Positions 38,286-52,400 are shown, numbered from the stretch's first letter. The stretch: 64,000 nt of DNA from Ficedula albicollis (GCF_000247815.1 NC_021674.1:80956935-81020934), one strand, 5' to 3'. A program made the numbers and translations. Notes: generated from the letters alone by a model not told the origin.

Positions 38286-41200
38286 CTAGAACAGAGTCTT
38301 TAGGTATCAAAATAGTTTATGAAGGAGAGCAGAGGGAAGGTGGCAGGAGGGGACTTTTCAGAGAAGCCCTGGCAGCCCGGTTACTGCAGTTTGATGACTA
38401 CTCCTTGAATGATGAGCAGTAACAACTGTGGGCTCAGAACTGACCACACTCTTGGTTTGGTGGCAACCCTACCTACTGAAGAGGAAACTCTGAGAGGGAA
38501 GGCATCTTGTGCTTTTCTCTGAACTCTGGGCACGTGTTATAACTTGTCTTGGATGTACATAGAGAACTTATACATGTGAATATAGTGCTGAGGATGGTGG
38601 AAAGGAACATGACCAAACAAACAAATGCAGCTGAAGTACAGGACAGAGGCTTGGCTAACAAGTTGTGTTGGATCATGACTACAGCATCATACTACAGAGA
38701 GTTCTGCATGTGTCTGTGTTAATGGGGATACAAACCAATGACTCACCCCGTGCTTTGTGCTGCTCGATCACGAACATGGCACAGCTCAGCTTCCAGCTAA
38801 GAAACACTTCATTCAGCAGTTAAGTGGGTTGTTATCTGGCAGTCATTATATATGTGATTTACAAGGAACATACAGATCTCCATTACCAGTGTGAAAGACC
38901 ACCAATATAAAATACAGCAAATGGGATTTTTATCTTTCAGCACACAGCAAGAGTGGATGCATGAGCACACTTTTCAGGCTGTATGTAATCAATCTAGTGT
39001 AAGACATTATCTCCAAAACAGACTGAACTTAGGACTGCTTTACATGACTTCTTACCTTTAAATATATTTGACAGTCTGCTCCCCTGGTATCTTGCACATT
39101 TTCTGTGGCCAGTACAAGATGTTCATCATGAACACAAAATGATTACTGATGCAATGGGAAGCTGCTATGTCAGAGGAATCTGCTGACAGGCTAAGGAGCA
39201 AACACTTAACAAAAATCAGAGTCCATTTCTACTTTGTGTTTTAAATCAGCTTCAATGATGTCTCAAGATGAGAAAAATGTGCACAGACTAGAAAAGTAAG
39301 AAAGAAGTGAATGAATGCCTCTAAACGGACATGAGGAAACTGTAAAAAAGGGAAGTTAAAAAACAAACAGAATTTAGCGTGACTATATCTTTTATATTTT
39401 GCAGAGTTATTTTGTAACAAGGAAGAATCTGAGAGCAGAAAAAGAAAACAGAATGTCTTAAACTTTGCATCTGAAGCAGATATGAGTATCCTTAAAGCAA
39501 ATAATTTCTGGGGCTCGTTTTCAGAAAGTACAAAGCTTCTTAACTGTAATCAGGAAACTGTAATCAGTAGAAAATTTGGACTAGCAGTACTCTGCCTCAG
39601 TCTCAGAGCATATGAACAATCAAGAGATTCGCTGACCTGCTGGGCACCCTGACTGGGAAGTGAGAACTCAAGACATAATGACACTTGGATCATTTAATTC
39701 ACTTAGGTGGGCTCCAATCTGTCAAGCACTGAGGATGTAATGATTAAGGCTGTGTAAACAAATTGTATTCTTGCTAATATTTAGTATTTTTTCTCATGAG
39801 GAAATTGAAAAAAAACTGATATTGAGTAAGACTTTTCGTTTAAACCGAATAAAATCTCAGGTGCATGCAGGAATTATAGGAAACATTAAATACAAATCAG
39901 AATAATTCTTATTTCTTTATTTTCTACAAAAATCAAACCAGGAAAAATATTTTCATAGGAAGAGCTGTTAAACATGCCCCCCCTCAAACCTGCAAATTGA
40001 TTTAGGATGACCAAAACCATAGGTTCTGGGATTCCCAGAAGTTTTTTTTACCCCAGTTTTTGTGCCTAACTTTGCATATACAGGCAGTTTGCTTGAAGGC
40101 AGCAGGGCTATTCTGGCCTTAAAAAATGCCAAGCATTTGCAATATGCAGCCTTTATATGTGTGTTTCGATCCATCTTGAGAAGTGAGAGTCCATCTTGTT
40201 GTGGGTAAGTGCATGGATAGTAAGAGAAGGATTTTACATGAACATTGCCTTCTGGTTTTGCTGTGCTAATTGATAAAAAATGTTTTCTGTTTGCCAACAC
40301 AATAGTGTGAACCCAGAAGAAAATGGATTTAAATAAGGAATGAATTTTTGTTTATATGTTTATGTCTCACACAGATTTTTAAATTTGTGTAATGTCAGAG
40401 CAGGAAATTAATGTGTCCTATGATCTCAGTGTTGTGTATTTATAACTTGGGTTAAAGGTGACATCATAAACCTCCAGAAAGTCCTTGTGTACATAAAAAA
40501 CAATGAGGGGGAGAAGACTGCTGACCTCTCATTCACATCAAGAACATTCAACCATAAAATCAAAGGTTTGTATCAGTGATTTTTGTGAGTCAAAAATTTC
40601 CCTGCGTGGCAAATCTGTGATGAGAATTGCATTGCTCCTGTCTTGGAGATAAGGAGCTTGCATGTCAGAATCCTTTTCAGTTATGGGGATTTGGGGATTG
40701 AGGATTGATGATTTTATAAATAGCCCTTTCTACAAAAACTAGTGAAGGAGAAGGGGAAGAAGAAAAAAGAGTTTCTTCCCAAATCATCCCATAAGGTGAA
40801 GGAAAAGGGCAATTTCTTTTCTGCCTTTTAATGGGACAGGTCTTGGGACCCTGAATAGTGAGAACTCCGGGTCTTCCACTCCTTGTTTCAGTAGCAGTAG
40901 GAAAGAAGTCTTTCCCTGGGAAATTCAGAAATGTTATGTATATGTGTGGGCCCCTCACACTGCTCTCCAGGAATGACCTGCCCCACTGCTTCCCCATGCA
41001 CTCTTCTCATTCTCCTATTTTTCCCAAAGTTAACAAGTCTGGAAATAATTAGGAAATCCAGTCAGCTCTCTAGCACTATATAATTCAATTTACTGCTCTG
41101 TGTGTGAAAATTTGAGCTCAAGGCAGTGTTTATCTGTTATAAAAAATGCTTTCTTGTCGGGGAAAAACATCCTTCCTGGTTGCTTGTGGCTCATGTCTAG

Positions 41201-42352
41201 TTGCTTAAATCATTAAAATCACAGGATTAATGATTACTAGTCACAATTTTTGCCATTGCTCTTTCAGCATACATAATGGATTATTTCTTGGAGTGCAAAA
41301 CACAAAAATATGAAGTATAAGGTACTTATCAGGATCTTCACCATCATCCAGTCCAGATTTGAGAACAACAATGTGAGAATAGCCCCACTGTGTCAGCACG
41401 AATCAGGATGACAGATTCTTGACTGGACTTGAAGAATAATACAAATAAGGTGGGAAGTTAAGAGGCAATGCTACCTTGCAGTCCTTTTAGTCTTATGCTA
41501 CTAATGGTATAAATGCTTGAAACTGTATAAGAAGAAACAGAAGTATTTTCTTTTTAAATAAACATGCTGTGTCATAATTTTCTCATTTTCATAGAATTTT
41601 GAATATCTGCTGTTTGTTCAGCATCGGAACTGGCAGCATAGGAATGGTAGTGCTTGCTAATACACAGGAGCATATAGGGATGAAAAGGGCTTATTTAGAT
41701 GGGGTTACACATAGGCATTTGCCTGCATATCTTGCTTAGAAAAACACATTTTTTTAGAGTAGTATATTCTACCCCACCCATCTCTGGTCATGCTTGGCCT
41801 CGTGTCAAGATTGCCCTCACTGGCTGTATCTCCATGAGCAACTGAATTATAAGGGATCATTCCCTGGCTGTGAGGTCAGCTGTCACAGAGCACCCACAGG
41901 CACATTACTGACATCTTGCAGGGGATGATCTTTGCCTTGTGCTGACTCTCACTGCTACAGAGAACTGGCTGAAACCATGCTTGGGACCATTCTATCAGTT
42001 TAAAATACAGGCTGTTGAATCTATTGCGTTTATTTTAGTAGCTAATAAACTGATATTTAATTTATGACCCTTGATGTTGAGATTGTTGTGTGCACAGAAG
42101 AAAAGGAATATTTGTTTTGTATGCATCTTCACAACCTTTTTGAGGTGCAGGACAGGTAAGGCAGCTGAGATGTTAATAGATAGTAACAGGAACATCCACT
42201 GAAAGGTTTGTAGAACAGAGTTTTCTTGCTCAGGTTGTCCAGGGTTTGCAGAGGTGTGTAAAGGTTGATATTGCACTGCACGCCACTCAGCATTTGGAGT
42301 TAAAGTGAAGCAATTCAAAATACAAATACTTACTGGATGTGGCTCTCTTAAT
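38286..42352. other. Intergenic DNA, nothing recognised
   Basis: AT-rich unique-looking sequence. A 110-codon minus frame (39968-40300) and a 106-codon minus frame (40677-40997) have no recognisable motifs. No repeat family was identified. Confidence 0.5.
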
Positions 42353-42544
42353 GCCATAGATACTAAATTTCTAAAGAAATCATGACTAAGAAAGATCATT
42401 CTGCAACTCTTTCTGCTTGTCTAGTCAACCTTTGTTGTATGACTTGTAGCCATAGATACTAAATTTCTAAAGAAATCGTAACTAAGAAAGATCATTCTTC
42501 AACTCTTTCTTCTTGTCTAGTCAACCTTTGTTGTATGACTTGTA
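42353..42544. repeat. Tandem duplication, 96-bp unit x2
   Basis: Copies 42353-42448 and 42449-42544 differ at about four positions (for example AATCATGACT versus AATCGTAACT). The next duplication starts only 26 bp later. Confidence 0.95.
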
Positions 42545-42570
42545 AAATTGTTAAGACATACATGAGGTGA

Positions 42571-42734
42571 TAAAAAAAAATAAAATTGTGCCCAGCTGTT
42601 ACTTTAAAAACTTTTCTATTCGACTTAAGGTATTTTGGTGTGTCTCCAGAGGTAAAAAAAAATAAAATTGTGCCCAGCTGTTAATTTAAAAACTTTTCTA
42701 TTTGACTTAAGGTATTTTGGTGTGTCTCCAGAGG
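42571..42734. repeat. Tandem duplication, 82-bp unit x2
   Basis: Copies 42571-42652 and 42653-42734 both run from TAAAAAAAAATAAAATTGTG to TGTGTCTCCAGAGG, with two substitutions (TTACTTT/TTAATTT and ATTCGAC/ATTTGAC). Both junctions follow GAGG(T), suggesting short homology at the breakpoints. Confidence 0.95.
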
Positions 42735-44010
42735 TGACAGAGTATTTGACAGCACAATTTCAGGTAGTTTGATTACAGAACAAAAAGGTGAGTTCTGGAG
42801 GATCTGTGCTTTTCAGTCTCATTCAGTACCACAGTGGCCTCTCTAGTGTTGTTGCAGTACGAACAATGATATATCTGCCTGACCATGGACTTTCTACCTA
42901 AGAGTTGGACAAGATAATCCCACCTACTGGGATTATTCAGTGACTGATGTGTTATTGCCTAGCCTATTTTAAGGAGTTTTAAGCCTTGCCAAAATTAGGT
43001 GGGAATATTAAAGTCCTGATAGGAATCCTAAGCAGTGCAGCTACTCTCTTTGCAGGAAGAGACAGGCTCCCTTCTAAGCAGAGAATTTTCTGTGTGCCTT
43101 GCTGCTGCTTCCAAAGCCCTCAAATATAAAGATTTCAGAGCATAGTGCAAGCATGACACCAACCCCTCCAGACATCAAACCCACCCTTCTCTCACCACTG
43201 CAGTTTTCCTGGGGTGCTGAGCAATATCCAGCATTCTAGGAAGGGTCATTAATGGTGAGACGGTCCGTGTTTCAATCACCTGCCTATCAATCAAATTCCC
43301 GAAGGCCAGAGTTCAATTAATTGATGACACCCTTGAGGCAACCTAAGCAGTTAACAAGTCAGTGAGACTTGGTAGAAAAACAAGCAGTAAGTTAAAAAAA
43401 AGCCCCACCAACAAAACCTCCCATAACTCTCTTTTGCCATTTTACCTCCCTCTGACTTGTCTTTCCATCACTGCTCCACACTCACAAAGACAATGCATAC
43501 TTTTCATGCAAAAAGCATGGACTAGACACAGAAAAGCAAGACATATTTTAAAGCCAGACATCCTCCATGCCACAGATAGATAGATTCATGATCTTGAAAT
43601 TGCCAAAGGGAAATAACCAGAGTTTATCACAGTCCTAATAGTTAATTTCATTGTTTTCTTTTCTTCTTAGCTGCTTTAAATTATTTCTCTGTAGTTTCCA
43701 AAGTTTCAGTGAAGTGTGCTTTGAGTCCCCTTTGTATAGGATTTTCTTTGTATTGCTTTGATTTAAACAATTGGCTTTTTGACTTTTGATAAACTCTGAT
43801 GTGGAAGTTTGCATCATTTACGTGACACTCCCAAAAAACTGAACTATATAAGGACCTCTCCCAAATACAGAATCATGTTCTTTTGTGGTAATAAATCACA
43901 CAAACATGGTTTTAACAACAAAATCTAAAACAGTGAAATTTGCTTGGTTTAATCAAGCAGTTTATATTGTCCTTACCAAAGTGAACATTTATGTTGATAC
44001 CATATAAATA
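42735..44010. other. Intergenic DNA, nothing recognised
   Basis: Unique-looking sequence without supported exon or element. A locally less AT-rich patch at 43250-43330 has AT-rich inverted similarity (ATCAATCAA and TTAATTGAT) but no clear identity. Confidence 0.45.
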
Positions 44011-44118
44011 CATGCAGAACTTAATATTTTTATTTTATGTAGATGTGTTTGAATAACTCATTTAGATGTAGAACTTAATATTTTTACTTTATGTAGATGT
44101 GTTTGAATAACTCATTTA
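44011..44118. repeat. Tandem duplication, 54-bp unit x2
   Basis: Copies 44011-44064 and 44065-44118 contain AGAACTTAATATTTTTA and GATGTGTTTGAATAACTC and differ at about two positions. Confidence 0.95.
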
Positions 44119-45802
44119 GCTTAATTATGCACCAGTTTTGACAAGGCTTTGCTTTTTGCTGAAAAATAAGGCTTTGTTGGTGTAACAGATTTTGGTAATA
44201 CCTTATGTTAAAATTTCTCAAACTCACTAGTCTCTCCAGCTATGTATAGCCATACTGAATGACTTTGCCTGACAAGTTTAAAGCATAAGTGAACAGTCTG
44301 ACAGATCTGTCCTGATCTGAAAATGTAAGATGACAAATTGATTTGGCAAGTTTTCCATAATTATGTTTTTGCTAATGCTTTGAGCACCTCTAATCTGTGC
44401 AGAAAAAAAAAATAAAAAATTATGCTGTCAGTTTGCTTCAGCTAGGCTTTGATTCTCACCAGTGGTTTGTTTCTGGCTCTAGGTGCTGAGGGGGGTGGAG
44501 TGGTGTCTCTTTTCCATGTGGAGTCAACTGTTTTGATACAGAGGGAATGCAAGTTTCTAGCCCCTCTTGCTGAGTGAGAACTGAAACAGATCTGCTGCAC
44601 GAACATCAGAATATTCAAAATCTGTTTGGGGTGGTTTGCAGCATGGGTTTTATTTACAGCAGCATGAAGCAATGGGTAAGGGACGGGGAGGTGATCTGGG
44701 AGATGATTTCTGGGAGAAGTTTTGCTCAGCAGCAAATCCCATGGAGTATCCCTGATCTCACTTTGTTCACTTGAGCTGTGTGGAGGGACCATGTGTTTGA
44801 GTAGAAATCACTGCTAAACATTTTGATAAATTACTATGTGAGACTAATAGCTATTGATCTGTAGAACTAAATGGATATACACATTTTGGGTACAGATGTT
44901 TATTATAGCAGCATTGTAACTTTGCAGTTACACTATAATAACATAAATGAGATGAGCTATTTATTTGCTTTTAAGTTGATTTTCAAATCTGACTACAAGA
45001 GCATGAATTTTGAAGAGCACATATATAATTATTTGGATTCATTGAGATATCTTGCACTGCCATCAGTCAGCAGTTTAAAGCCAGTTGCCACTCTTCTAAT
45101 CCCTTATATCTATTACATGCTTTAAAAGCTCTACCTTCAAGACAAGAGAGAAGCCCAAAAGGTCATCAGAAGTCAGCTTGGAAGCTCCTTTCATAGAAGA
45201 TGGTGGCAGTGGCAGGTAGAGTACAGCTGGGATGTGTGATATTTGGGGTAGTCCTTAACTCACAAGACAGCTTCAGTGCTCTGCTTTATTTTAGCTCTCC
45301 ATAGTTTCCTATATGATGCTGAGATTCTGGAGAAAACCAGAATTATAAAAGCACAAACTTGTCTAATGAGCCACATCCAGCTATCTCTTTTCAATCTAAT
45401 TTCTTAAGGGAGGTCTTCCCTTACAACTGCTGCTGATTGCACCAAGCTTATTTTCAAATAATTCTCAGCAATTAAAATATGCCAGGGAGATTTTTCAGAG
45501 AAAAGAAAGAAAAAAGATAATGGGAAGCATATCTGGATATTTGGAGACGAGAAAATGGAGACCTGGAAGGGAAAAACTTGGAAGCATGCAGATGATCAGC
45601 TGGGTTGGAGTCCAACATTCTTTCTGGACAATGCACACAAGGCATGCACCTGTTATCTGCTGGACAGGAAGCTCAAGATCTGGAGCCAGGGCAACCATTT
45701 CTGTACTACTGCAGGAGTAGGTAAGTACCCAAATAAACTTACCACAAGCTCTTGGAGCTTTTCAAGAGTGCCCATGGAAAGAAGGTGATATCTTTTGTGG
45801 AC
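44119..45802. other. Intergenic DNA, nothing recognised
   Basis: No supported exon, RNA gene or repeat family. The 116-codon minus frame at 44442-44792 shows no recognisable domain. Confidence 0.5.
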
Positions 45803-45940
45803 CTGGAGGCAGGCCGCAACCAAAATGCAAGCAAAGGAAGTGGGATTTTCTCAACTATAACAAAAGAACAGCTGGAGGCAGGCTGCAACCAAAATTCAGG
45901 GAAAGGGAGTGGGATTTTCTCAACTATAACAAAAGAACAG
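45803..45940. repeat. Tandem duplication, 69-bp unit x2
   Basis: Copies 45803-45871 and 45872-45940 start CTGGAGGCAGGC and share GTGGGATTTTCTCAACTATA exactly. They differ at about five positions, all in the first half, so divergence is uneven. The unit is a multiple of three, so an open frame persists through both, but nothing else suggests coding. Confidence 0.95.
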
Positions 45941-48900
45941 TGCTTTTAAAAATCTTTTTGATCACAGTGAAAATGATCCATAGGCTTAAAAAAAAACCCA
46001 ATAAATTTCTCTGGCTTCCAAAAAAGTTTCATTCTCCTGATAAAGTTTGCTGTCATCCTGGAGGCTTTCAAAGCTGTAAAATTGAAGAGAAAATTCAGGA
46101 AAGCAAAAATTCTCCATCGGTCAGATCTGGCACAATCAAATGATGGAGGCAAGGCCAAGTGTTTGTATAGCACATGCCATGGCTGTCACAGCTGCTAGGA
46201 GGACTGCTGGTGGGTCACCACTTAGCCATGGACCAAAACCCCTTCTCTCTGAATCATATGTGGATGTATTAGTAATTGTAAGCAAGAGCAAGAAGATTTC
46301 TGTAGAGTTTCAAAAGCTTTGTGAATACTTTAATGATACATATTGTTTTGTGCCAAATAACCTTAAAAAAATATGAATAGAAGACATAGAACAGGGCTTA
46401 GAAATGATAATGTGTCTGCAACATGTATCCCTTCTCCATTCTCTCTTTCAGTAATACACAGTGAAATAAAACTCACACGTCTTCAAAATAATGAAAAAAG
46501 TATCCTGGTCTGAAATATAGTGAGATTTTTTTTTCTTGACTTTCTTGGGGTCGCACATTTTTACCGGACAGAAGATCCTGTGAGCCTGCTAGTGCACCAG
46601 ATGTTGGGGTTTGCTTCTGATTCAGATCAAAATCATTGGGTTGGATCCAGATCTCAAGTTGAGAAATGACAGGCTTTGCTTTCTCTGACAGTTTTGAGTG
46701 TTTTCAATATGCTACCCCTACTTGTAAGGAGACTGTCTCAGGTACTGACAGCACAGAATAGAGTACAATGAACCAATACTTTCCTACTTTTTATTTTTGA
46801 AAAAATATTTCTATTTCATTATGAGGTTGTCTATTCTTCCTATTCAGCTAATTTCCTGATACAAAGGATGAGGTGATTAGCTAAGTTTTCAGACATTTAT
46901 TCCCACATGATGGGCACCTCTGACTCACAAACTGTTTTACCTTCATATTGTAGTGAGCTGCTCTTGCTGCTAGGGAAGACAGCAAAGAAGAATTTACTTC
47001 TTGGTTTCCATGGTGTGTTTTTTAAAGCTTGTATATTGGTTTAATTCAAGTAGCTTCTGAATGCATCACAGCTCTGAGATCTCTAGTCATTCTCTTGTCC
47101 CTGTTATTAGAAATGGAATTTCTTCACCAAGAATTTGCTAGGTATTTTAGAGAGTTTTTTAATTTAGGCTGTATCATCATGTCCATTTATTATTTGTATG
47201 TGTGTCCTATGTTCCACCGTTTCAGCTTCATATAGGCCAGTTATATAATACATCTGAAAATATGTTTTTCCCAGTGCCACTTTCTGGAATTGTATGTCAG
47301 AGTTCCCTGTGAAAACAGTGGGTGAAGCAGTATCCCCGACTCACCATCCCATTAAATTCCTGTAGAGCAGCAGTCTTGACCATGAAACGAAAAACAAAAT
47401 TCTTCTAGCAGTGTTTCATTATAAAAGCACCTGTACTAAATAATTGTGTTCTGGTTTAGTTTGTATGGTGCAAGTATTGCACATTGTATTCACTTTCTCA
47501 GTGGTGACAGCCAAATAAAATTTTCTGTTCATTATCATGAAAAAAATGTCACTGCCACAGATATCAATCATGTCTCTGTACATTATATTTCAAATCGATT
47601 TGTCCTTTCTTGTGTAGTGGAAGAAGGGGTTATTTGATTAACTGTCCATTTATCATTCCCATTTTCCATTTTTTCAACTAGGACACATACTAACTTATGC
47701 TGAGCATGTTGTTTGTTTTACAGTTCCACTCACACTGCCAAAATTTTATTCGCTTTTATAGAGTTCAAAGGTAGATTTTCTTGGCACTGTGGAAAACTGA
47801 ACCTAAAAAGTAACAAAGGCTTTTTTTCTTTGAGCCTTTGTTACCCCAAGCAATATGTGTTTCTGCATTCAACCAAAACAAAACTACAGCAGAAGGGGAC
47901 TTCTTGTGGCTAAACCAAGGCACAAGTAATCTTCCTGCTACAGCAAGGAGTAAAACTGAAGCAGGACTTGCTTATGGGGCAGAACCTTTTTCAGCTGCAC
48001 CTTTGGGCTTTGGCAGGCTGAGAGTCGCACAAAGAAATCCGAGTGCCCTTCAGCAAGATGTGGTCTTTTTGAACCAAGCTTTTTTTCTGTAAATGGGCAA
48101 AAGCACTGGGAATAGTAAGGTGTAGCGTGCAGAAAAGAGGGTTTCTCAGATTCATAAATCATGTCAATGTAGCTTTATATTTTTCCTAAGCATATTATTT
48201 ATAAGAGAATTAAACCCATCTGTTTCATTAAAAATGCCTTTCCTTGACTTTAGAAACAAAACAAAACAAAAAAATTAAGAATCCTTGATTTTAAATTAAT
48301 ATTGAATTTTGGTTTTGAAACATGTTTAATTGTCTGGAAGCCTTGTCTTTGTTTCTAGTTATTTTTCCTCCTTCTTCCACTATTATGACAGAGTTTAATT
48401 TTTAGAGGAAATCCTTCCTTTCTTTTGCCTCTAACTCTTAATTAATTTACATATTTATTTGCTTTTAATGCTCTAACTTTCTTTTTAAAAATTTCATTTT
48501 AATATAAGCAAGTTTGTAAAAGGGGTGCAACAAAAGAGGGGAAACGAAGTGTGTTTCTTTCCAAATGTGGGAAATATTGTTTCCTTAAAACAAAAAATGG
48601 GATTATTGTTTCCTTATTGTTTCCTCATTCTAACTTTATTTTTATATGTATATATTTATCAGCAGCAAAAAGGAGCAAAACTACAGGCTTTAAATATAAA
48701 GATACGTGGACAGTGGACTGTTCTGATATTTCATTTTAAAAAAATTCCAGGCTAATATTTCATTGTCATTAATTTCCCACTTAAAAAAAATTTGTCGCAA
48801 TCGCTATTAAATAATTAATCAATTAGGGTACAGCTAAACCTGTGCACATGTATTTGCACTAAAGCATTAGCCAAAGTACTAAAAAATACTCTGCACCTTT

Positions 48901-49049
48901 TCAGATGACGCTGGAAGACTATTCTGAAATTATCGAAAGGCTGTTCTGAGAATTAAAAAAAAAAGCTTCCCCATTTCTGTTTGAAGAAATTACTGTCAGT
49001 CTTTGCCTTGCAAAGGAGTGAAGAAGCAGATGGTGCTGTTTTATCTGGA
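45941..49049. other. Intergenic DNA with one hairpin
   Basis: AT-rich sequence without supported genes. Holds the inverted repeat at 47810-47844 and small repeated TTATTGTTTCCT motifs near 48600. Confidence 0.5.
47810..47844. other. Perfect 12-bp hairpin with 11-nt loop
   Basis: GTAACAAAGGCT (47810-47821) is the exact reverse complement of AGCCTTTGTTAC (47833-47844). The loop is pyrimidine-rich. No T-run follows as in a bacterial terminator, and the setting is eukaryotic, so the structure has no obvious role. Confidence 0.8.
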
Positions 49050-49400
49050 GCCCTGCTCGCTGAGCAGAGGAGCAGCGCTGGAGGCGGAATGCTGCGCGGT
49101 CCCTCAGCGCGCTGCGATAGCGAGCTGTTATCTCAAAGGTGCCTCTCAACCTCTCCCCCGCCACATTAGCCCAGATCAGCGATGCAGAGCACACTGCCAT
49201 CCTCGGGGCTAAACACTCTGCCGCTGCTGAAAGGCCTCTCTCGGTTTGGGGCCACAGCTGTGAACTTTCTCATGAGCAGAGAGACCTCGAGGACCAGCCT
49301 GCCCTTCCTATCAAGGCTGAAGCTCTCTAACGTGGCTGGTGCTGGGAAAACCTTTCAGTGCAGCTCACAGCAGCTGTCAGGAAAACTGACCTGACTTCCC
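49050..49400. promoter_or_regulatory. CpG-dense islet, candidate enhancer or promoter
   Basis: Nine CpG dinucleotides occur within about 65 bp at 49058-49122, in an otherwise CpG-poor AT-rich desert, and the GC-rich stretch extends to about 49400. It includes AGGTG (T-box/E-box half-site-like) and a GATA-type TTATCT. Frames up to 93 codons on both strands are open but overlap each other in several phases, and no splice-supported exon is evident. A conserved non-coding regulatory element of a developmental-gene desert is plausible, but this is inference. Confidence 0.3.
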
Positions 49401-52400
49401 AGAGCCTCTCATTGTCTTACAGTAGTTTTTTGCTGGGATGTATGGTAACAATTTAAATAAGCCCTTCAGGCTGGATTCAGGGGAAGGCTTAAGTTCCAAC
49501 TGCACAAGAATTTAGGGAAGGCATTTCAGTTCAAGAGAAAACGTTCCCAATCTCCCGAACCTGTTTACAGGAAGAAAAATATTTTGAATTTCCAGACCCT
49601 TTGATTTCTATGGTTGATGTATTTCACTCGGTGACCCAACTGTCCCGAATTCAAAAAGCACATATAGATTTCCAGCTCAGCACTGTGAATCCTATACCAT
49701 GTGTCACATCCCATGGTTCCTGAATCTGCACTTTCTTTCTGCCTCTCTCTGGATAAAATTGCTGTGGCTGTTCTCCAATGTGCTTAGCAGATTGTAGGTC
49801 AAAAAGTCATGGTTAAGTCTGCTAGGAAAAGTATGAAGTGCTCAGATTCAAATTAAGGTTTGTTGAAACCTGAAGTTGTCTTGCACAGGAAGATGGAGAG
49901 GAGATGGTTTTGCTGGGTGTAGTGATGCTAGCACTCCTCCTCACAAGAAATACTCATGTGGAGCTAGGTAGCTTCAGACTCCAAGTTTTGCTCTCTTAGG
50001 GGTAATGTCAGCATTTAAGGCAGGATTCTGACACTGTAACAGCATAAAGTAGCTTTATAAAGACTGGAAGCTTTTCCTTTTATGTTTTGGACAATGGCTC
50101 AAATAAATAACATTCATGTTTTTGAAGAACTGAACGTTAAGTTTTAATTCTTGGTAGGTCTTCATTTCAGTGTGCTTAATTAGTCTACTCAATAGACATA
50201 CGAATATTTATTCTCTAAAAGATGTCATAGCAGCAGTCCCTTCTGTCCTCTCATAAAACTGGGCCACAGAATAGATAAAAACTTGTCCTTCACCCTCCTT
50301 GTATTATTTTCTTCCCCTCCATTCCTTTCCCACAAACATACATCCAGCCAACACTTCATAGGTTGTGCTCTGGAAGACATAAAGGTTGTTTCTCCCGGTG
50401 GCAAACACTTTGTTGTTCAAATGACATCATCAGTCATATTTGCAGAACAATTTTACTTGAATTGCATCTGTTTGATGCATGATATTACACTCTTCATTTT
50501 GCCAAAGGTAGAGCACTGAAAGGAAGAAAAAGCAATAAAGTATGTAACCTCTGTGGAAAAAACAATGCGTAAGAAGGTGCCACTTTTATAAAGTCACCTT
50601 TGCAGGCAAAATAATACTGCTTTAAAAGCCAGTTATATTTCCCTGAAGGCTTAAAACAAATGTGTGTGATAGTCGAATATTGCAAGACCAAGAATTTTTT
50701 AGCTAGTGAAATAGAGAAATACCTAGTATTAAGCTGCTGCTCAACTCATCAATTTCTTGTCCTGATAAAAATATTTTTAGTTTACCAGGCTGTAGCTGTT
50801 TAGACACTTTCCATAAGCCAGAGCGTTTGAGATGCCCTATTATTGCTGGTAATTTTAGCACTTCCTTCCTACTGCCATAATAGCAGAGTCTGTGAGGTTC
50901 CTCGTTAAGAAACGAGTGCCAGATACTGACAGAGTGCAGAACTCAGCCCCAGGCTTCCCAAGCTTGTTCCCTTATTACTGAAGCAGAATGGAAGTTGTGA
51001 ATTTGCAAAGATTTACTTGAATAGTGCTAATGCATCTTGAGTGATAAACTTTAAAATGGAATGATTGTCACTCAATGCACTGGAAATAAAAGAGCATAGT
51101 GCAGTGTTAATATGTCCCACTTTCCTCTTAAAGCAATTGCCATTAGATTTTCTTCTTGCAAACAGGAAAGAAAAGATTCCTTCTCTTGTGCCACCTCACA
51201 TATCACGCCCAATCCCATAAACGACTTCCCCTTCTGCCTGTTGGGACTTAGCCTTAAATGCGTTGATTAATATGAAGCAAAATGTAACAGAATTGTCCCT
51301 AACTTCACATGAAAGGCTGACCTTGACTCTCTTTGATTTATAGTGTTAAAGAAGATTGTAGCTGACTACAAGGCCTTGTCATTATAGAGCTCCATCTGTG
51401 TTTTGGTCATCCACTAAATGAGTGAACTTGAGAACAAAAGTTGTTCATCTATGAAAACATATGAGATAAGGCTCTTGCACTTAAGGTTATGGTCTGTGTA
51501 TGTCCATAATTCCTTCCCCCTCACAAGTTAAAATCCACCTCCTCACACACTCCTGTCATGTGCTAGTGCTGTGATGGATTTAGAGCAACTGTTTTACCTG
51601 GATGCACTCCGGTCTCCAAAGGCCCACAGAAACAGAGGTAACATCAAAAGATGAGGTAGCTCTTCCTTTATGGATGATGGGATACCAGAAGATTCATTTA
51701 CTTGGTTTTTTTTGTATAAAATACGGCATGGTTTTGTATAACTATGGTATGGCGAATTGTGAATCCAGCACAGTCTACATCCTGGTTTGAAACTGAAACC
51801 TCTTAGAATAAAAGGACAGCAAGTAGTAAAAAGGCAGAATAGCAAGCAGTAAAATCATGTATCGGCAAGTATCTTGTAAGTATAAAACCTGTGTCAGCAG
51901 TTTGTCCAAAATGTATATTAGTGGTAATTAATAACTGATTACTTCCCTGGTAACTAAATATTTTAAGGGACTAACAGCATCTAAAATATTCCTTACTTTT
52001 AGTTTGCATGCCTTCCACAGTCCTTTCCTAGAGTGGTGATGTAAAGCAAAGCTGAGAGGCCAAAACATGTAAAGCCATTATGAAGATGCTCCACAGGCAG
52101 GTACATTCCTTTAACTGGAAGGGTTAAGTCCCATTGTTGTTGAAGGATATTGGCTGATTGATAGTAGAGTGTGATGGTTTAATTAAGTTCCCATGGGAGA
52201 CATCAACCACAATTCACTTTTGTCAACTGTGAAATACATAACTGGCTTGGCTCTGAGGTTTTGTTTTGGAAAACACTCTTCCTTATTCATTCCCTGATCT
52301 AGATAATGAGGTTGACCAGCTTGTAGTAACAGCATGAAAAGAACATTTATTTACTAGCTACAGTAAAAGTCTTTGATTATTTTTCCTCAGATGAGCAATT

